From Arthrobacter sp. SLBN-83 (GTDB lineage Bacteria; Actinomycetota; Actinomycetes; Actinomycetales; Micrococcaceae), in NCBI RefSeq assembly GCF_006715285.1, contig NZ_VFMX01000001.1, positions 1,984,001 through 2,048,000 on the forward strand: a stretch of DNA of 64,000 bases, given 5' to 3'. Below, piece by piece: positions 28,171-36,698 of this stretch; position 1 is the first letter of the stretch; the number at the start of each line of letters is the position of its first letter. A program made the position numbers and the translations under genes. The notes below the pieces were generated by a model that worked only from the letters and a program-made list of their open reading frames with translations, was not told where the DNA came from and did no database searches.

Positions 28171-28267
28171 CGCGGTCATACCGCGTGTCGGTGAGATGAA
28201 AGGCGAGTAGTTGCTACTCGCGACTGCCGGCGGCGCTTCACCTAGCCTTGCACAATAGACGGCAGTC
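28171..28267. promoter_or_regulatory. Three inverted repeats upstream of the GH16 gene
   Basis: CGCGGT-CAT-ACCGCG (28171-28185), GCGAGTAG-TTG-CTACTCGC (28203-28221), and the wider pair GACTGCCG (28222-28229) with CGGCAGTC (28260-28267). They fill much of the 205-nt gap. The first may end the 63-codon gene; the others are operator candidates for the secreted hydrolase. Confidence 0.45.
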
Positions 28268-28329
28268 CACGGCCCTGGTGTTCAGCCCAGGACTTGGCCA
28301 GCCTCCGTTACGTGCACGGAAGGACAGCG

Positions 28330-29316
28330 ATGCCACAGGCCACAGCCCGCTTGGTGCAGGTCCTGTGCTGCCTGTTGGTCCTGGCGGGGCTGTCGGGAAG
28401 TGCCATCCGGCTGCAGGACCCGGTTGATGCGTCTTCGCCCGGACAGGACCCGTCCGTGTCAGCTACTGACCCGCTGGCGGGGACGGCGCCTTCGGATATC
28501 AAAGACGGCGCACCGGAACAGGCGGCGGAGCGTGGTGGGTCCGCCGCGCAGCCACCTGAAGCCGAGGGGACTGGCAAGGCTGACGATTCCCCTGTCGAGG
28601 CGTCCGGCGATGACGCCTCCGTCAAAGGCACGCCTGTAGTGGCCAGTAAGGAAGCGGGACCTCTGGGCCCTCCAGGGCCGTGGCAGCTCGTGTTGGACGA
28701 GGAGTTCGACACTCTCAATACCAGCCTTTGGACTCCCTACTGGTTCCGTGACTGCCACCCCGGATCGACGAAGAACGGCGTCAAGACCTGTTCGGGCAAC
28801 GTCAAAGTGGAAAACGGAAACGCGGTCCTCCAGCTGTCCGACTCCCAATCCGGAGCGTTGCTCTCCACCAATCCCAAAGACGGCGTTCCGGGCCATGTGG
28901 GCTTCCAATACACCACCGGATACGTCGAGGCCCGGATCTACTTCCCGGGAACCTGCTCGGGAGGGATCCACAACTGGCCGGCGTGGTGGACCACCGGCCA
29001 AAAGTTCCCCTCGACCGGCGAGATTGATATCGCCGAGCCGCTTGAGGGCACCATGACCACGGTTTATCACTCCACTGACAGCGACCCCGCTAAATGGTTC
29101 GTAGGCTGCTATGCCGGCGGCTACCACACCTATGGTGTGCACCGGAAGGCCGGCGTCAATGACATCTACTTCGACGGCAAGCTTGAGTTCTCCTACGCCA
29201 CGAACGACGGGAACGCTCCGCACTACCTGATCCTGAATGTCGGCATTTGGGCGGACAAGAAGACGCTGGGACCGGCCGGAGCGGTCAAGGTGGACTGGGT
29301 GCGGGCCTGGCAGTGA
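28330..29316 (+). CDS. Secreted family 16 glycoside hydrolase
   Basis: A 328-aa exported beta-glucanase-type enzyme. A signal peptide (VLCCLLVLAGLSG core) is followed by a ~90-residue Ser/Pro/Gly/Asp-rich linker, then a GH16 jelly roll (about 115-328) starting WQLVLDEEFD. The catalytic EIDIAE (ExDxxE) is present, with nucleophile and acid/base both intact, and WTTG, YHSTDSD and WVRAW follow. The substrate is likely beta-1,3(-1,4)-glucan, but agarase- or carrageenase-like use cannot be excluded. GGAAGGA precedes ATG 28330. It ends 14 nt from the convergent LigD-type gene. Confidence 0.87.
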   Translation: MPQATARLVQVLCCLLVLAGLSGSAIRLQDPVDASSPGQDPSVSATDPLAGTAPSDIKDGAPEQAAERGGSAAQPPEAEGTGKADDSPVEASGDDASVKGTPVVASKEAGPLGPPGPWQLVLDEEFDTLNTSLWTPYWFRDCHPGSTKNGVKTCSGNVKVENGNAVLQLSDSQSGALLSTNPKDGVPGHVGFQYTTGYVEARIYFPGTCSGGIHNWPAWWTTGQKFPSTGEIDIAEPLEGTMTTVYHSTDSDPAKWFVGCYAGGYHTYGVHRKAGVNDIYFDGKLEFSYATNDGNAPHYLILNVGIWADKKTLGPAGAVKVDWVRAWQ

Positions 29317-29329
29317 CTGGCGCCCGTCG

Positions 29330-30574
29330 TCAGGAGCCGGGCCGCCCCGGCCACTGCTTGCCGGCCCAGGGGTCGTAGTCCGCAACGAGTTCCTCCTGAA
29401 CCGGGCGTTCGGCTTCGGGAACGTGCTGCAGGTTCACCCTTACCCGGTACCAGAGCGAGCTGGACCCACGCATCCCGTCCACCAGGACATCGGCGGGCTG
29501 GAGGAAATCGACGACGGCGGCGTGCCGGCTTTTCCACTCATCGAGCGCTGCGAGGGCCTCCGGCTTGGTCTTGGTGCGGGCCACCTCGATCAACGGCATC
29601 GAGGACTGCCGGCGCCCGGACCCGTTCCCTGCCCGGGGGGCCTTTTCGGCGGGGCCCAGCTCCTTGGCAAGGGCCAGGAGCCCGTCCAGCCTGCCCGCTG
29701 ATCCATCAATGCCGGCGTGCGGATCACCGATCTGCGCGTACCGTTCCTGTACCGTGTGCACCGTGAACTGTTCAGGCCGGGCAGTGCGCAATTCATCCCA
29801 GGTGACCGGCGTGGAAACGCGGGCATCGGGCAGCGGCCGGACCGAGTAGGCAGAGGCCACGGTGCGGTCCTTGGCGTTCTGGTTGAAGTCCACGAAGACG
29901 CTCTCGCCGCGTTCCTCCTTCCACCAGCGTGCGGTTGCCAGGCCGGGAGCCCGGTTCTCCACCTCCCGCGCCAGCGTTTCGGCGGCAAGCCGGACATCCT
30001 TGTAGGACCACTCCGGGGCAATGCGGACCAGGATGTGCAGCCCGCGCGAACCACTGGTCTTAGGCCACCCCACCAGGTCTGCGTCCTCCAGCACCTCCTG
30101 TGCCACGTACGCCACGTCCACAATCTGCGACCAGTCCACGCCCGGCATGGGGTCAAGGTCCACCCGCAGCTCGTCCGGGTGCTCAAGGTCTTCCGCGCGC
30201 ACCGGATGCGGATTCAGGTCCAGGCAGCCAAGGTTGATGACCCATGCCAGTCCGGCTGCATCCCGGATTACGGCTTCCTCCGCCGAGGTTCCGGATGCGT
30301 AATGCAGCGTGGTGGTGTCGATGAAGGGCGGATGGTTTTCCGGCGCGCGCTTCTGGAAGAAGGGCTCGGCATCGATGCCCTTGGGGAACCGCTTGAGCAC
30401 CATGGGCCTGCCGCCCGCACCCCTCAACGCCCCGTCTGCCACCGCCAGGTAGTACCGGACCAGGTCCAGCTTGGTCAGCCCCGGCTCCGGGAACACCACT
30501 TTGTCCGGGCTGGAGATCCGCACTTCGATCCCATCAATGTCCAAAACCTCGGGTGGCGTCTTTGACGGTGTCAT
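29330..30574 (-). CDS. Stand-alone LigD-type polymerase/primase domain protein
   Basis: A 414-aa member of the archaeo-eukaryotic primase superfamily, the polymerase domain of bacterial NHEJ ligase LigD. It fills gaps or adds ribonucleotides at DNA ends. Motifs are LRVDLDPMPG (catalytic Asp pair), SGSRGLHILVRI (nucleotide-binding) and ESVFVDFNQN (third acidic residue). Neither ligase nor nuclease domain is fused; the C-terminal ~110 residues are a linker and a small extension common to actinobacterial homologues. No Ku gene is in the window. Confidence 0.88.
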   Translation of the reverse strand: MTPSKTPPEVLDIDGIEVRISSPDKVVFPEPGLTKLDLVRYYLAVADGALRGAGGRPMVLKRFPKGIDAEPFFQKRAPENHPPFIDTTTLHYASGTSAEEAVIRDAAGLAWVINLGCLDLNPHPVRAEDLEHPDELRVDLDPMPGVDWSQIVDVAYVAQEVLEDADLVGWPKTSGSRGLHILVRIAPEWSYKDVRLAAETLAREVENRAPGLATARWWKEERGESVFVDFNQNAKDRTVASAYSVRPLPDARVSTPVTWDELRTARPEQFTVHTVQERYAQIGDPHAGIDGSAGRLDGLLALAKELGPAEKAPRAGNGSGRRQSSMPLIEVARTKTKPEALAALDEWKSRHAAVVDFLQPADVLVDGMRGSSSLWYRVRVNLQHVPEAERPVQEELVADYDPWAGKQWPGRPGS

Positions 30575-30605
30575 GGCGCCACGCTAGCAGCGGGCCGGGC
30601 GTGTG

Positions 30606-31976
30606 TCAGCCGTTGACCAGCCTCGTTGCCGCCGCAGAGTGCTCCGCGATAAGGCCGGCAACGTCCAGCCCCGGAATCTGTCCGTCCACCACCCGCCACT
30701 GCCCGCCCACCATCACCCGGTCCGCCCGGTCGGCGGCGCACAGGAGGAGAGCGGCGATGGGGTCGTGGCTGCCGGAGAAGCGGAGGTCGTCGAGCCGGAA
30801 CAGTGCCAGGTCGGCCTGCATGCCGGGTGCCAGTTGGCCCAGGCCGGACCGTCCCAGGACAGCGGCGGATCCGCGGGTGGCCCAGCCCAGCGCCCGCTCC
30901 ACCGGCACGTCAGCGCCGTAGCGCAGCCTCTGGAGGTAGAGGGCCTGCCGCGCTTCCAGGATCATGTTGGAGGCATCGTTCGACGCCGAGCCGTCCACTC
31001 CCAGCCCCACCATGACTCCGGCGTCCTCCAGTTCCAGGACCCGGGCGGTTCCGGAGGCCAGCCGCATGTTGGAGGTGGGGCAATGCGCGACGCCGGTCCC
31101 CGCCGCTCCGAGCCGCATGATCTCGGCGTCGCTGAAGTGGATGCCGTGTCCCAGCCAAGTGCGGTCCGTCAGCCAGCCCACGCTGTCCAGGTAGTCAACG
31201 GTCCGCAGTCCGAACATCTCCCGGCAGAAGTCCTCCTCGTCGAGGGTCTCTGCCAGGTGCGTGTGCAGGCGGACATCAAGCCGCTCAGCCAGGGCCGCGC
31301 TTTCAGCCATGATTTCCTTCGTCACCGAGAACGGCGAACAGGGCGCCAGGGCGATCTGGATCACCGCTGCATCCCCGCGCTCGTGGTACCGGCCCACCAG
31401 GCGCTCGCTGTCCGCCAGCACCACCTCCGGATCCTGCACGGTGGACTGTGGCGGCAGGCCGCCGTCGTCCGTTCCCAGCGTCATGGACCCCCGGGTGAGC
31501 GTGGCCCGCATGCCCAGCCGCCGCACCGCCTCAACCTCGATGTCGACGGCATCCTCAAGCCCCGCGGGGAAAAGGTAATGGTGGTCGGCGGCGGTGGTGC
31601 AGCCGGAGAGCAGTAGCTCGGCCAGGGCCACCGTGGCTGCCAGTTCCAGGTCTTTCGGCGTGAGCCGGGCCCACACCGGATAGAGGTTCTGCAGCCAGGG
31701 AAACAGCGGGGCATTGGCCACCGGACCCCAGGCGCGGGTGAGGGTTTGGTAGAAGTGGTGGTGGGTGTTGATCAGCCCCGGGAGCAGCACGTGGCTGCCG
31801 GCGTCGAACGTCTCCGTGCAGGGGGCTGACGGCTGCTGGCCAGCGGCCAACACCTCGGTGATGACGCCGTTGGCCACCACCAGCCCGCCCGAAGCGTCAA
31901 GGGAATTTGCGGTGAAAGCGGCCAGGGGTTTGCGGATCCATAGACGGGAGTCGGGTGCAGGGGAGGAAGGAGTCAT
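30606..31976 (-). CDS. 8-oxoguanine deaminase-type amidohydrolase
   Basis: A 456-aa amidohydrolase-superfamily TIM barrel deaminating an aromatic purine or pyrimidine. The metal site NTHHHFYQTLTRA (8-oxoguanine deaminase style HxH with an extra His), the LHTHLAET strand, LGHGIHFSD and VGLGVDGSASND (catalytic Asp) are in place. The sequence fits 8-oxoguanine deaminase, which yields urate directly, and the neighbouring uricase and purine genes support that. Guanine or isocytosine deaminase is the alternative. It is divergent from the guanine deaminase/XDH operon. Confidence 0.85.
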   Translation of the reverse strand: MTPSSPAPDSRLWIRKPLAAFTANSLDASGGLVVANGVITEVLAAGQQPSAPCTETFDAGSHVLLPGLINTHHHFYQTLTRAWGPVANAPLFPWLQNLYPVWARLTPKDLELAATVALAELLLSGCTTAADHHYLFPAGLEDAVDIEVEAVRRLGMRATLTRGSMTLGTDDGGLPPQSTVQDPEVVLADSERLVGRYHERGDAAVIQIALAPCSPFSVTKEIMAESAALAERLDVRLHTHLAETLDEEDFCREMFGLRTVDYLDSVGWLTDRTWLGHGIHFSDAEIMRLGAAGTGVAHCPTSNMRLASGTARVLELEDAGVMVGLGVDGSASNDASNMILEARQALYLQRLRYGADVPVERALGWATRGSAAVLGRSGLGQLAPGMQADLALFRLDDLRFSGSHDPIAALLLCAADRADRVMVGGQWRVVDGQIPGLDVAGLIAEHSAAATRLVNG

Positions 31977-32379
31977 GGCTGTCCTTGTCTGAGCGGAATG
32001 CGGTGCAGTTGTCCAGCTCAGTGATGCCCTGTCTGCTGATCCAGGTAGCCGTTCCTGCGGGCAGGTAACGGGTGGTGCCAGAGTAGGGAAACAGCCCCAC
32101 CTGCGTCAACGCCTGCGTTTGTGACCGCGGCTGCGGGAGGGCGGTGAAGAGCCCGAAACAAGCATTTCACATAGCGAAATTAAATTTCCAGAAAACTATG
32201 GCGTGGCCCACAAACGGGTGCTAATCTCAATTCTGCCAAAGGCGGGCACCCGAACCCGGGAAGCTATCTACCAGGCGCAACTTAACCTTCACAGCACATG
32301 CTGAAGCCTGGTAACCGTTCGCACCTGGTTTTACTGGTCCTGCGCGGCAACAGGCTTCCCGGCAAAAGGAAGTCGCATC
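31977..32379. promoter_or_regulatory. 403-nt divergent control region of the purine base genes
   Basis: Carries no gene. At 32164-32188 ATTTC-ACATAGC-GAAAT-TAA-ATTTC gives three alternating half-sites, i.e. two overlapping inverted repeats of IclR style. Further right, 32269-32313 can fold into a helix (TACCAGGC/GCCTGGTA) enclosing CAGC-ACAT-GCTG. AAAAGGAAG precedes the deaminase ATG. I see no clear -10/-35 pair. Confidence 0.5.
32269..32313 (+). other. Possible structured 5' leader of the guanine deaminase-XDH operon
   Basis: An outer 8-bp helix TACCAGGC/GCCTGGTA, an 11-nt 5' bulge and an inner hairpin CAGC-ACAT-GCTG. It lies 66 nt before the first start codon. It does not match any riboswitch class I can recall confidently. 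Confidence 0.3.
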
Positions 32380-32874
32380 ATGAGTACCACCGTCACGGCC
32401 GAACAGTTTTTGGCCCGCTCCATCCGGCTGGCAACGGCCAATGTCCTCAACAGCGGAGGCCCGTTCGGCGCCATGATCGTCATGGCGGACGGGCAGGCAT
32501 TCGACGGCGTCAACCGCGTCACCGCGGATAACGATCCCACCGCCCACGCGGAAGTCACCGCCATCCGCACCGCATGCCGCGAACTGGGCACCTTCGACCT
32601 CAGCGGCGCCACCCTCTACACCAGCTGCGAGCCCTGCCCCATGTGCCTGGCCTCCGCGCTCTGGGCACGGGTAAGCCGCGTTGTCTACGCCGCAGACCGG
32701 CACGACGCCGCCTCCGTCGGCTTCGACGACGCGGTGTTCTACGAGTACTTCGAAAACCAGGACAGGGATTCCCTGATGCCGGTCTCCAAGCTGGAACTGG
32801 GCGATCCCCAGGCCCCGGCCCCGCTGGAGCCGTTCAACACCTGGAACACGCTCGAATCCAGGATCGACTACTAG
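32380..32874 (+). CDS. Guanine deaminase-type nucleoside/base deaminase
   Basis: A 164-aa zinc hydrolase of the cytidine deaminase fold. The zinc and catalytic motifs are HAEVTAI (His ligand, Glu proton shuttle) and SCEPCPMCL (PCxxC ligands). Size and the C-terminal helix extension (EYFENQDRDSLMPV) match GuaD-like guanine deaminases, which give xanthine and ammonia. Context supports this: it is followed by a purine permease and xanthine dehydrogenase on the same strand. It is the first gene of the operon, behind an IclR-like site and a structured leader. Confidence 0.88.
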   Translation: MSTTVTAEQFLARSIRLATANVLNSGGPFGAMIVMADGQAFDGVNRVTADNDPTAHAEVTAIRTACRELGTFDLSGATLYTSCEPCPMCLASALWARVSRVVYAADRHDAASVGFDDAVFYEYFENQDRDSLMPVSKLELGDPQAPAPLEPFNTWNTLESRIDY

Positions 32875-32888
32875 GCCCGGCGGCTTCG

Positions 32889-34430
32889 ATGACCATCCTG
32901 GACCATTCCCACGAGGAGCATTCGGCTCCAACCACCAGCACCACCCGGCGGGCGCCGCGCACTTCCACGCAGGCAACCGGAACACCGCAGCCGCCGGCAC
33001 CGGAATCCTTCCTGGACCGCTTCTTCCAGATCACCCGGCGCGGCTCAACCCTTGCCCGCGAATTCCGCGGCGGCCTGGTCACCTTCTTCACCATGGCGTA
33101 CATCGTCATCCTGAACCCCCTCATCCTCGGCGGCTTCAGCGCGGACAACGCCCCCACCGACGTCGCCGGAGGCTGGCTCTCCGCAGCCCAGGTGGGCGCC
33201 GTCACCGGCCTCACCGCCGGCGTCATGACCATTCTCTTTGGCCTCATCGCCAACCTGCCGTTCGGGCTCGCCGCAGGCCTGGGCATCAACTCCTTCCTTG
33301 CCGTCTCGGTGATCCACGAAGTCACCTGGCCGGAGGCCATGGGCCTGGTGGTGATCAACGGCATCCTGATTGTGCTGTTCGGCGTCACCGGCGCCCGGAC
33401 CGCCATCTTCCGGGCGGTACCCAAGGAACTTAAAGCCGCCATCACCGTAGGCATCGGCCTGTTCATCGCCTTCATCGGCTTCGTGGACTCCGGCTTCGTC
33501 CGGCCCACCGCGGGCGGTCCGCCCGTCCAGCTGGGCGACGGCGGCTCCATCACCTCCGTGCCCACGCTCGTGTTCGTCGTCGGACTCCTGGCCATGGGCA
33601 TCCTGGTGGCACGGAAGGTCCAGGGCGGCCTGCTCATCGGCATCGTCGGCACCACCGTGCTGGCCGCCGTCGTGGAAGCCATCATGAAGATCGGCCCCGC
33701 CAGCGCCACCAACCCCGGCGGCTGGCACCTGAACACCCCCGTCCTGTCCGGCCAGCTGGTTTCGGCGCCGGACCTGGGCCTGGTGGGCCAGTTCGACCTG
33801 TTCGGCTCCTTCGGCAGGATCGGCGGACTCGCGGCCACCATGCTGGTCTTTACGCTGGTGTTCACAAACTTCTTTGACGCCATGGGAACCATGACCGGCC
33901 TGGCCAAGAGCGCCGGCGTCGCCCACAAGGACGGCACCTTCCCGCGGCTGAAATCGGCCTTCATCGTGGAAGGCTTCGGCGCCGTGGCGGGCGGGGCCAC
34001 GTCCGGTTCCTCCAACACCGTGTACATCGACTCGGCGGCCGGCATCGGCGAAGGCGCCCGCACCGGCCTGGCCTCGGTGGTCACCGGCCTGCTGTTCCTG
34101 GGCTCGATGTTCCTCACCCCGCTCACCAGCGTGGTGCCGCTCGAGGTCGCAGCCGCCGCCCTGGTGGTGGTGGGCGCCATGATGATGGCGCAGATCCGCG
34201 AGATCAAGTTCACCAAGTTCACGGTGGCACTGCCGGCGTTCCTCACCATCGTGACGATGCCCCTGAGCTACTCGATCGCCAACGGCATCGGGGTGGGCTT
34301 CGTGAGTTGGGCCGTCATCGGGGCCGCCTCCGGCAAGGCAAAGAAGATCCACCCGCTCATGTGGGTGGTCAGTGCCGGGTTCCTGGTGTACTTCGCCCGC
34401 GGACCGATCAACGCCCTGCTGGGCGGCTGA
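32889..34430 (+). CDS. AzgA-family purine base permease
   Basis: A 513-aa NCS2/AzgA-type transporter for guanine, hypoxanthine or adenine, with about 12-14 helices. Characteristic segments are the N-terminal REFRGGLVTFFTMAYIVILNP, GLAAGLGINSF, TNFFDAMGTMTGLA and the GATSGSSNTVYIDSAAGI signature. A Thr/Ser/Pro-rich ~40-residue cytoplasmic N terminus precedes the core. The start at 32889 is 14 nt after the deaminase stop, so the two are cotranscribed; uptake feeds the adjacent deaminase and xanthine dehydrogenase. Confidence 0.9.
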   Translation: MTILDHSHEEHSAPTTSTTRRAPRTSTQATGTPQPPAPESFLDRFFQITRRGSTLAREFRGGLVTFFTMAYIVILNPLILGGFSADNAPTDVAGGWLSAAQVGAVTGLTAGVMTILFGLIANLPFGLAAGLGINSFLAVSVIHEVTWPEAMGLVVINGILIVLFGVTGARTAIFRAVPKELKAAITVGIGLFIAFIGFVDSGFVRPTAGGPPVQLGDGGSITSVPTLVFVVGLLAMGILVARKVQGGLLIGIVGTTVLAAVVEAIMKIGPASATNPGGWHLNTPVLSGQLVSAPDLGLVGQFDLFGSFGRIGGLAATMLVFTLVFTNFFDAMGTMTGLAKSAGVAHKDGTFPRLKSAFIVEGFGAVAGGATSGSSNTVYIDSAAGIGEGARTGLASVVTGLLFLGSMFLTPLTSVVPLEVAAAALVVVGAMMMAQIREIKFTKFTVALPAFLTIVTMPLSYSIANGIGVGFVSWAVIGAASGKAKKIHPLMWVVSAGFLVYFARGPINALLGG

Positions 34431-34552
34431 CTGCCTTTCCGATTACCGTCCCACCACTGCGGGGGCCGGGCCAACCCTTGGCCTGGCCCCTGGCAGGACA
34501 GACAGGCAGGACCGACAATGGACACCACTGCTGCGGAAGAAGGAGTGCCGCC

Positions 34553-35770
34553 ATGCTTGACCTGATCCCTTCACTTGGCCCTTGGGTGCCGCGGCTTGCG
34601 GGCGGGGAGTTCGCGGTGGCCACCATCGTGGCTGCATCCGGCTCGGTTCCGCGCCCGGTAGGGACCTCCATGCTGGTTGCCGCATCCGGCGCCGTCCTGG
34701 GCAGCCTTTCGGGCGGATGCGTGGAAGGCGCCGTGGTGGCGCTCGCCAAGGAGGCCATGAACGACGGCGTTCCGCGGCACGAGACGTTCGGCTTCAGTTC
34801 CGCCGACGCCTTCGCAGCCGGACTCACCTGCGGGGGAGAACTGGCCATCCACATCCAGCCGGTGCCCGCAGGCACCGGCGCTGCCGAGCACCCGCTGCGC
34901 GCGGCACTAAAGGAACTCGCGCAACTCAGCCCGGACCAACCCGTCGCACTGGTACGGCTGCTGGGAAGCCCGGGAGGTGCCGCCGTCGTACTTTCGGATC
35001 CCGCCGCCCTCCGCCTGGCTACCCACCCGGAGTTGGCGTCACTGCTGCAGGGGGAGTCCGCGCTGCAGGTGGAGGCCATGGTGCGCCGCGGCGGCGCCGG
35101 CCTGGTCCCCCTGGCCCGGCAAGGGGAGTGCGCTCCTGACCGCACCGGCCAAGCGCAGCTATCCGGGGAGCCCGCCGTCCTCGTGGAGTCCCGGCTGGCC
35201 CCGCCGCGCATGCTGGTGTTCGGCGCCAATGACTTCGGCGCGGCGCTGGTCCCGGCCGCCAAGCTGCTGGGCTACCACGTGACCCTCGTGGATGCCCGGC
35301 CCGCGTTCGCGTCGCAGCCACGGTTCGCCGCAGCGGACCAGGTAGTCACGGACTGGCCGCACCGCTACCTGGCTGCGGAAGCGGCTGCAGGCCGGACGGA
35401 CAGCCGCACCGTGGCCGCCGTCCTCACCCACGACCCCAAGTTCGATATCCCCCTCCTGGAGACCGCACTGGCACTGGACCTCGCCTACGTGGGCGCCATG
35501 GGATCCCGCCGCAGCCACCTCCAGCGCGTGGACGAGCTCCTCAATGCGGGAGTCCCGCCGGAACGGATTGCCCAGCTGCATTCACCCATCGGCCTTGACC
35601 TCGGCGCCGTGACTCCCGCCGAAGTGGCGGTGTCCGTGACCGCCGAACTGATCGCCGCCCGGAACCGCGCCGCCACTTGCGTGCCGCTGCGGGACACCTC
35701 CGGTGCCATCCACCACCCGGCTGCCCCCGCAGCCGCAAACCTCAATACCCAGGAGATCGCATGGACATGA
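34553..35770 (+). CDS. xdhC: XdhC-type molybdenum cofactor insertion/sulfuration protein
   Basis: A 405-aa XdhC/CoxI chaperone that binds and delivers sulfurated Moco to xanthine dehydrogenase. The N-terminal XdhC_CoxI domain shows SGSVPRPVGTSMLV and LSGGCVEG with a conserved Cys; the C-terminal Rossmann part contains MLVFGANDFGAAL, LTHDPKFDIPLL and YVGAMGSRRSH. GAAGGAG lies 8 nt before ATG 34553. Its last 10 bp overlap the FAD subunit gene, indicating translational coupling. Confidence 0.92.
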   Translation: MLDLIPSLGPWVPRLAGGEFAVATIVAASGSVPRPVGTSMLVAASGAVLGSLSGGCVEGAVVALAKEAMNDGVPRHETFGFSSADAFAAGLTCGGELAIHIQPVPAGTGAAEHPLRAALKELAQLSPDQPVALVRLLGSPGGAAVVLSDPAALRLATHPELASLLQGESALQVEAMVRRGGAGLVPLARQGECAPDRTGQAQLSGEPAVLVESRLAPPRMLVFGANDFGAALVPAAKLLGYHVTLVDARPAFASQPRFAAADQVVTDWPHRYLAAEAAAGRTDSRTVAAVLTHDPKFDIPLLETALALDLAYVGAMGSRRSHLQRVDELLNAGVPPERIAQLHSPIGLDLGAVTPAEVAVSVTAELIAARNRAATCVPLRDTSGAIHHPAAPAAANLNTQEIAWT

Positions 35771-36696
35771 ACACCATCGAGGCGGTGGTCCGCACCACCG
35801 ACCCCGCACAATGGCGCGACGGCGATGCCTGGCTGGCCGGCGGCACGGTCCTGTTCTCGTACGGCAGCTACGCCTTTGGACCCCAGCCGCTCACCCGGCT
35901 CCTGGACCTCGGCGACGCCGGCTGGACGCCCATCACAGTCACCGACGACGGTATAGAGCTGGCTGCCACCTGCACCATCGCCGAACTGTACAAGCTTCCG
36001 GTGTCACCAGCGGCGGCAGGCCGCTCCTGGCCCGGGCTGGACCTGGTCCGCGCGTGCTGCGATTCGTTCGTGGCCTCCTTCAAGATCTGGAACATGTCCA
36101 CCGTGGGCGGCAACCTCTGCACCTCCCTGCCCGCAGGGCCCATCATCTCGCTCTGCGCCGGGCTGGACGGCACGGCCACCATCCTCGGGCCGGGCGGCAC
36201 CAGCCGGCGGGTCCCGGTGGCGGACTTCATCACCGGGGATGCGACAAACTGCCTGGCACCCGGCGAGCTGGTCCGCAGCGTCCACCTGCCGGCGTCGGCC
36301 CTTGCTTCCCGCGCGGCCTTCCGCCGGCTGTCCCTGAGCAACCTGGGCCGGTCCGGGGCGCTGCTCATTGGAAGGCTCGACGGCGGCGCCTCCCTGGTGC
36401 TGACCGTCACCGCCGCCACCAAGCGTCCGGTCCAGCTGCGCTTCGACGGGCTGCCGGATCCAGACCGGCTGGCCGCTGCATTGGACGATGCCATTCCGGT
36501 AGAGCTTTATCACGACGACATCCACGGCCTGCCTGCCTGGCGCCGGGACATGACCTACCGGCTGGCCGAGGAAATCCGCGCGGAGCTGGCAGCGCCCGAG
36601 GGGACGCCGGGGCTGGCGTTCTCCGGTGACTTCTGGCCGCCCCTCAATGCCGGTGCGCCGGCATCCGGTTCCACCGCACTTTCGAAAGGGGCCTGA
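35761..36696 (+). CDS. Xanthine dehydrogenase FAD-binding subunit
   Basis: A 311-aa CoxM/XdhB-type flavin subunit passing electrons from the Fe-S clusters to NAD+ or another acceptor. The FAD site is seen as AWLAGGTVLFS and the STVGGNLCTSLPAGPIISLC segment (TxGGNL); the C-terminal CO_deh_flav_C part covers about residues 180-280. The start overlaps xdhC by 10 bp; AGGAG is 6 nt upstream. It is followed after 2 nt by the Fe-S/Mo fusion subunit. Confidence 0.9.
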   Translation: MDMNTIEAVVRTTDPAQWRDGDAWLAGGTVLFSYGSYAFGPQPLTRLLDLGDAGWTPITVTDDGIELAATCTIAELYKLPVSPAAAGRSWPGLDLVRACCDSFVASFKIWNMSTVGGNLCTSLPAGPIISLCAGLDGTATILGPGGTSRRVPVADFITGDATNCLAPGELVRSVHLPASALASRAAFRRLSLSNLGRSGALLIGRLDGGASLVLTVTAATKRPVQLRFDGLPDPDRLAAALDDAIPVELYHDDIHGLPAWRRDMTYRLAEEIRAELAAPEGTPGLAFSGDFWPPLNAGAPASGSTALSKGA

Positions 36697-36698
36697 GC

